A DNA stretch of 64,000 nucleotides, from positions 2,494,290 to 2,558,289 of the forward strand of contig NZ_KZ614144.1 in the NCBI RefSeq assembly GCF_002884445.1, written 5' to 3'. The DNA comes from Paenibacillus castaneae. Lineage in GTDB: Bacteria > Bacillota > Bacilli > Paenibacillales > Paenibacillaceae. Below the pieces are notes generated by a model. It had not been told where the DNA came from, made no database searches, and saw nothing but the letters and a program-made list of their open reading frames with translations. The position numbers and the translations under genes were made by a program. Positions 62,049 to 64,000 of the stretch are shown piece by piece (the first letter of the stretch is position 1; each line of letters starts with the position of its first letter).

Positions 62049-64000
62049 ATGAACAATGAATTCAGTCGCCAACCGAGGTTTCTTCCTGATATGCCTCGGG
62101 GAGAGGTTGAAGTGCCAAACCCGCCGATGATCAATGAGAAGCCGGATATTTCTTGGTTTGGGCTGTTGCTGCCTCCTGCGGTCATGCTAGTCATTACGAT
62201 ATTGATCGCAATGACTTCTCAGTCTATGTTCATGCTGATTTCCATTGCAACGACTATTATGACCCTCATCGCTTCCCTTACAGGAGCTACAACTCAGATT
62301 AGGAAATATAAGCGGAAGAAGAAGGAACGAGAAGAGAAGTATCTCCAATTCATTGCGGATACACGAAGTGAGCTTACTCTAGCAAGAGAGCAGCAAGTAA
62401 AGGCCATGAACGAGATGAACCCCGAGCCGGCAGAATGTGTTCAACGAATTATGCGTACAGATAACAAGCTTTGGGAAAAAACGCCTTCCTATAATGATTT
62501 TCTTTCGTTGCGGATAGGGGTTGGGAGTGCTCCGCTTGAATTGAAAATCAAGTACACCAAGCAAGCTATTGTACTTGAAACAGATCCGCTGCTGATGGAA
62601 CCGCAGAAGCTTGCTTTAGAATTTGAGAAGATTCCTCAAGTCCCAATCACGATTGATTTGATGGCTTCTGACATATGCGGCATTGCCGGAGAGGCGGTAA
62701 AAACATCCGAGCTCATCAGGCTTATGCTGCTGCAGATTGTTACCCACCATGGCTATGACGATGTAAGAGTCATATTGCTGGCGTCCGAAGCTGGGCTGGA
62801 GAGATGGAGCTGGCTGAAATATTTGCCTCATATATGGGATGATGGATTCCATGTCAGGTTTTTATTATGTGGCAAAGCCATGGCACATCAAATGTTATCA
62901 GAGCTATATTCGGCAATAAAGGAAAGAGAAATGAAGAGTGTTGGCGGGAGTGCGCTGCCTCATTACCTCTTTATTGTTGAAGATGTATCCTTGCTCGAAA
63001 ACGAGCAAATAAGTAAATATTTGTATAATGGCAGCGCAAAGCTTGGCGTGTCCACTCTGTTTATAGCGCCAAATCCGGCCTATCTCCCGATGAACTGCAA
63101 AACGGTTATAAATCTGCAGGGAAAAAGCGGAGAAATGGCCGACCGTATATCGGGGGAGAAGATAGCCTTCACGCCCGACCAGGCAGACTTGAAGGACTTG
63201 GATCAAGCGGCAAGAATGCTCGCACCGCTGCGCATTAGAAATGCTAGTGTGAATTTCGCGCTCCCTGCCTCGATCACGTTAATGGATATGCTTCATGCAG
63301 AGACGGCAGCAGATGTTGATTTGCTCTTTAATTGGGTCAAAAACAAAACCTTTATGGGAATGAGTGTGCCAATCGGTGTAAGAGCTGGCGGAGAGTCGCT
63401 TCATCTGGATATGCATGAAACCGGATACGGTCCTCACGGCTTAGTAGCTGGAACGACTGGATCAGGAAAAAGTGAACTGCTTCAAAGCATCATTATTTCT
63501 CAAGCTATTCATTATCACCCGCATGACATCGTGTTTGTCCTAATCGACTATAAAGGCGGAGGCATGGCAGATGTATTCAAAGGAATGCCGCATCTTGTTG
63601 GGACGATAACGAACTTAGACGGCAATCAAACAACGAGAGCTCTTCTTTCCATAAAAAGCGAGCTGATGAGCAGACAACGTATTTTCTCAGAGTACGGCGT
63701 CAATAGCATAGATAAATATCAGAAGCTATTTTATAGCAAGAATGGCAACCAGTCGATGCCAGCTATACCGCATCTCATTATGATTGCAGATGAGTTTGCA
63801 GAGCTAAAACAGGATCAGCCAGATTTTATGAAGGAGCTTGTGAGTACTGCTAGGGTTGGAAGAAGCCTAGGCGTACATTTGATTCTTGCTACTCAGAAGC
63901 CTGCAGGAGTTGTAGATGATCAAATATGGAGTAACTCTAAGTTCAAAATCTGTTTGAAAGTTCAGGATGAAGCTGACAGCAGAGATGTGATCAAAAGACC
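62049..64000 (+). CDS. essC: EssC-type FtsK/SpoIIIE ATPase of type VII secretion (3' truncated by window)
   Basis: The frame opens with ATG at 62049 (AGGTGGATATATAG upstream) and stays open to the window end, giving 650 codons. Two helices near residues 35-80 (WFGLLLPPAVMLVITILIAM, MFMLISIATTIMTLIASL) are followed by a cytoplasmic linker domain and the first FtsK ATPase domain: Walker A GTTGSGKSELLQS (468-480), LIDYKGGGMADVFKGMPHL, GTITNLDGN, Walker B LIMIADEFAEL and ARVGRSLGVHLILATQKP. These match EssC/EccC. The N-terminal FHA domains of staphylococcal EssC are absent. Further ATPase domains probably lie beyond the edge. Confidence 0.9.
   Translation, partial: MNNEFSRQPRFLPDMPRGEVEVPNPPMINEKPDISWFGLLLPPAVMLVITILIAMTSQSMFMLISIATTIMTLIASLTGATTQIRKYKRKKKEREEKYLQFIADTRSELTLAREQQVKAMNEMNPEPAECVQRIMRTDNKLWEKTPSYNDFLSLRIGVGSAPLELKIKYTKQAIVLETDPLLMEPQKLALEFEKIPQVPITIDLMASDICGIAGEAVKTSELIRLMLLQIVTHHGYDDVRVILLASEAGLERWSWLKYLPHIWDDGFHVRFLLCGKAMAHQMLSELYSAIKEREMKSVGGSALPHYLFIVEDVSLLENEQISKYLYNGSAKLGVSTLFIAPNPAYLPMNCKTVINLQGKSGEMADRISGEKIAFTPDQADLKDLDQAARMLAPLRIRNASVNFALPASITLMDMLHAETAADVDLLFNWVKNKTFMGMSVPIGVRAGGESLHLDMHETGYGPHGLVAGTTGSGKSELLQSIIISQAIHYHPHDIVFVLIDYKGGGMADVFKGMPHLVGTITNLDGNQTTRALLSIKSELMSRQRIFSEYGVNSIDKYQKLFYSKNGNQSMPAIPHLIMIADEFAELKQDQPDFMKELVSTARVGRSLGVHLILATQKPAGVVDDQIWSNSKFKICLKVQDEADSRDVIKR

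Overview
The window is chromosomal DNA from an endospore-forming, monoderm Firmicute, most likely Paenibacillus or a close Paenibacillaceae relative. The basis is the spo0A, spoIVB, spoIIIAA-AH, gerP and splB genes, a gene order between about 17 and 46 kb that follows the B. subtilis yqhQ-to-spo0A segment, purine-rich ribosome sites, and frequent GTG/TTG starts.

Layout. 0-4.2 kb: end of glgD, glgA and a translationally overlapping GH15 glucoamylase-like gene (glycogen metabolism), then a decayed gluconokinase gene. 4.2-8.0 kb, minus strand: a spore germination gerPA-PE operon behind a likely sigma-K promoter, followed by a squalene-hopene/sporulenol-type cyclase. 8.1-15.9 kb: an Hsp20-like gene, two tiny membrane proteins, zur, yidD, a T-box leader with metG, a zinc ABC transporter behind a consensus promoter with a Zur-box-like site, and ccdA. 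15.9-24.6 kb: splB, mntR, yqhP-like, yqhQ, yqhR, aroQ, an Xaa-Pro peptidase, efp, lysC (with an internal beta-subunit start), comB and yqhV. 24.7-30.3 kb: the spoIIIA operon behind a near-consensus sigma-E promoter. 30.5-46.2 kb: accBC, an Asp23/AmaP module, nusB, folD, xseAB, ispA, dxs, tlyA, an unknown gene, argR, recN, spoIVB, spo0A.

46.2-53.3 kb is accessory. It starts with an AT-rich block holding a membrane protein, a lone flagellin with its own sigma-D promoter and three internal repeats, and an RNase H-fold protein. A LacI regulator follows, with two matching palindromic operators that link it to a TolB-like propeller gene and a short-chain dehydrogenase.

53.3-64.0 kb is the most unusual part. 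One dense run of co-directional genes combines Tad/Flp pilus machinery (TadZ, CpaB, a second P-loop-less MinD-like protein, TadA ATPase, TadB, TadC, a tiny Flp-like pilin, two TadE-like pseudopilins) with type VII secretion parts (a YukD-like ubiquitin-fold protein and an EssC-type FtsK/SpoIIIE ATPase). A DUF5050-like propeller protein lies between the last two. The tight spacing and overlaps suggest one operon and possibly one hybrid envelope machine. The essC-like gene runs off the right edge, so the full extent of the locus is not visible.

No rRNA, tRNA, CRISPR array, transposase or integrase was recognised. Start codons, motifs and promoter matches were read by eye. Family assignments come from recognition of conserved motifs, not from database searches.
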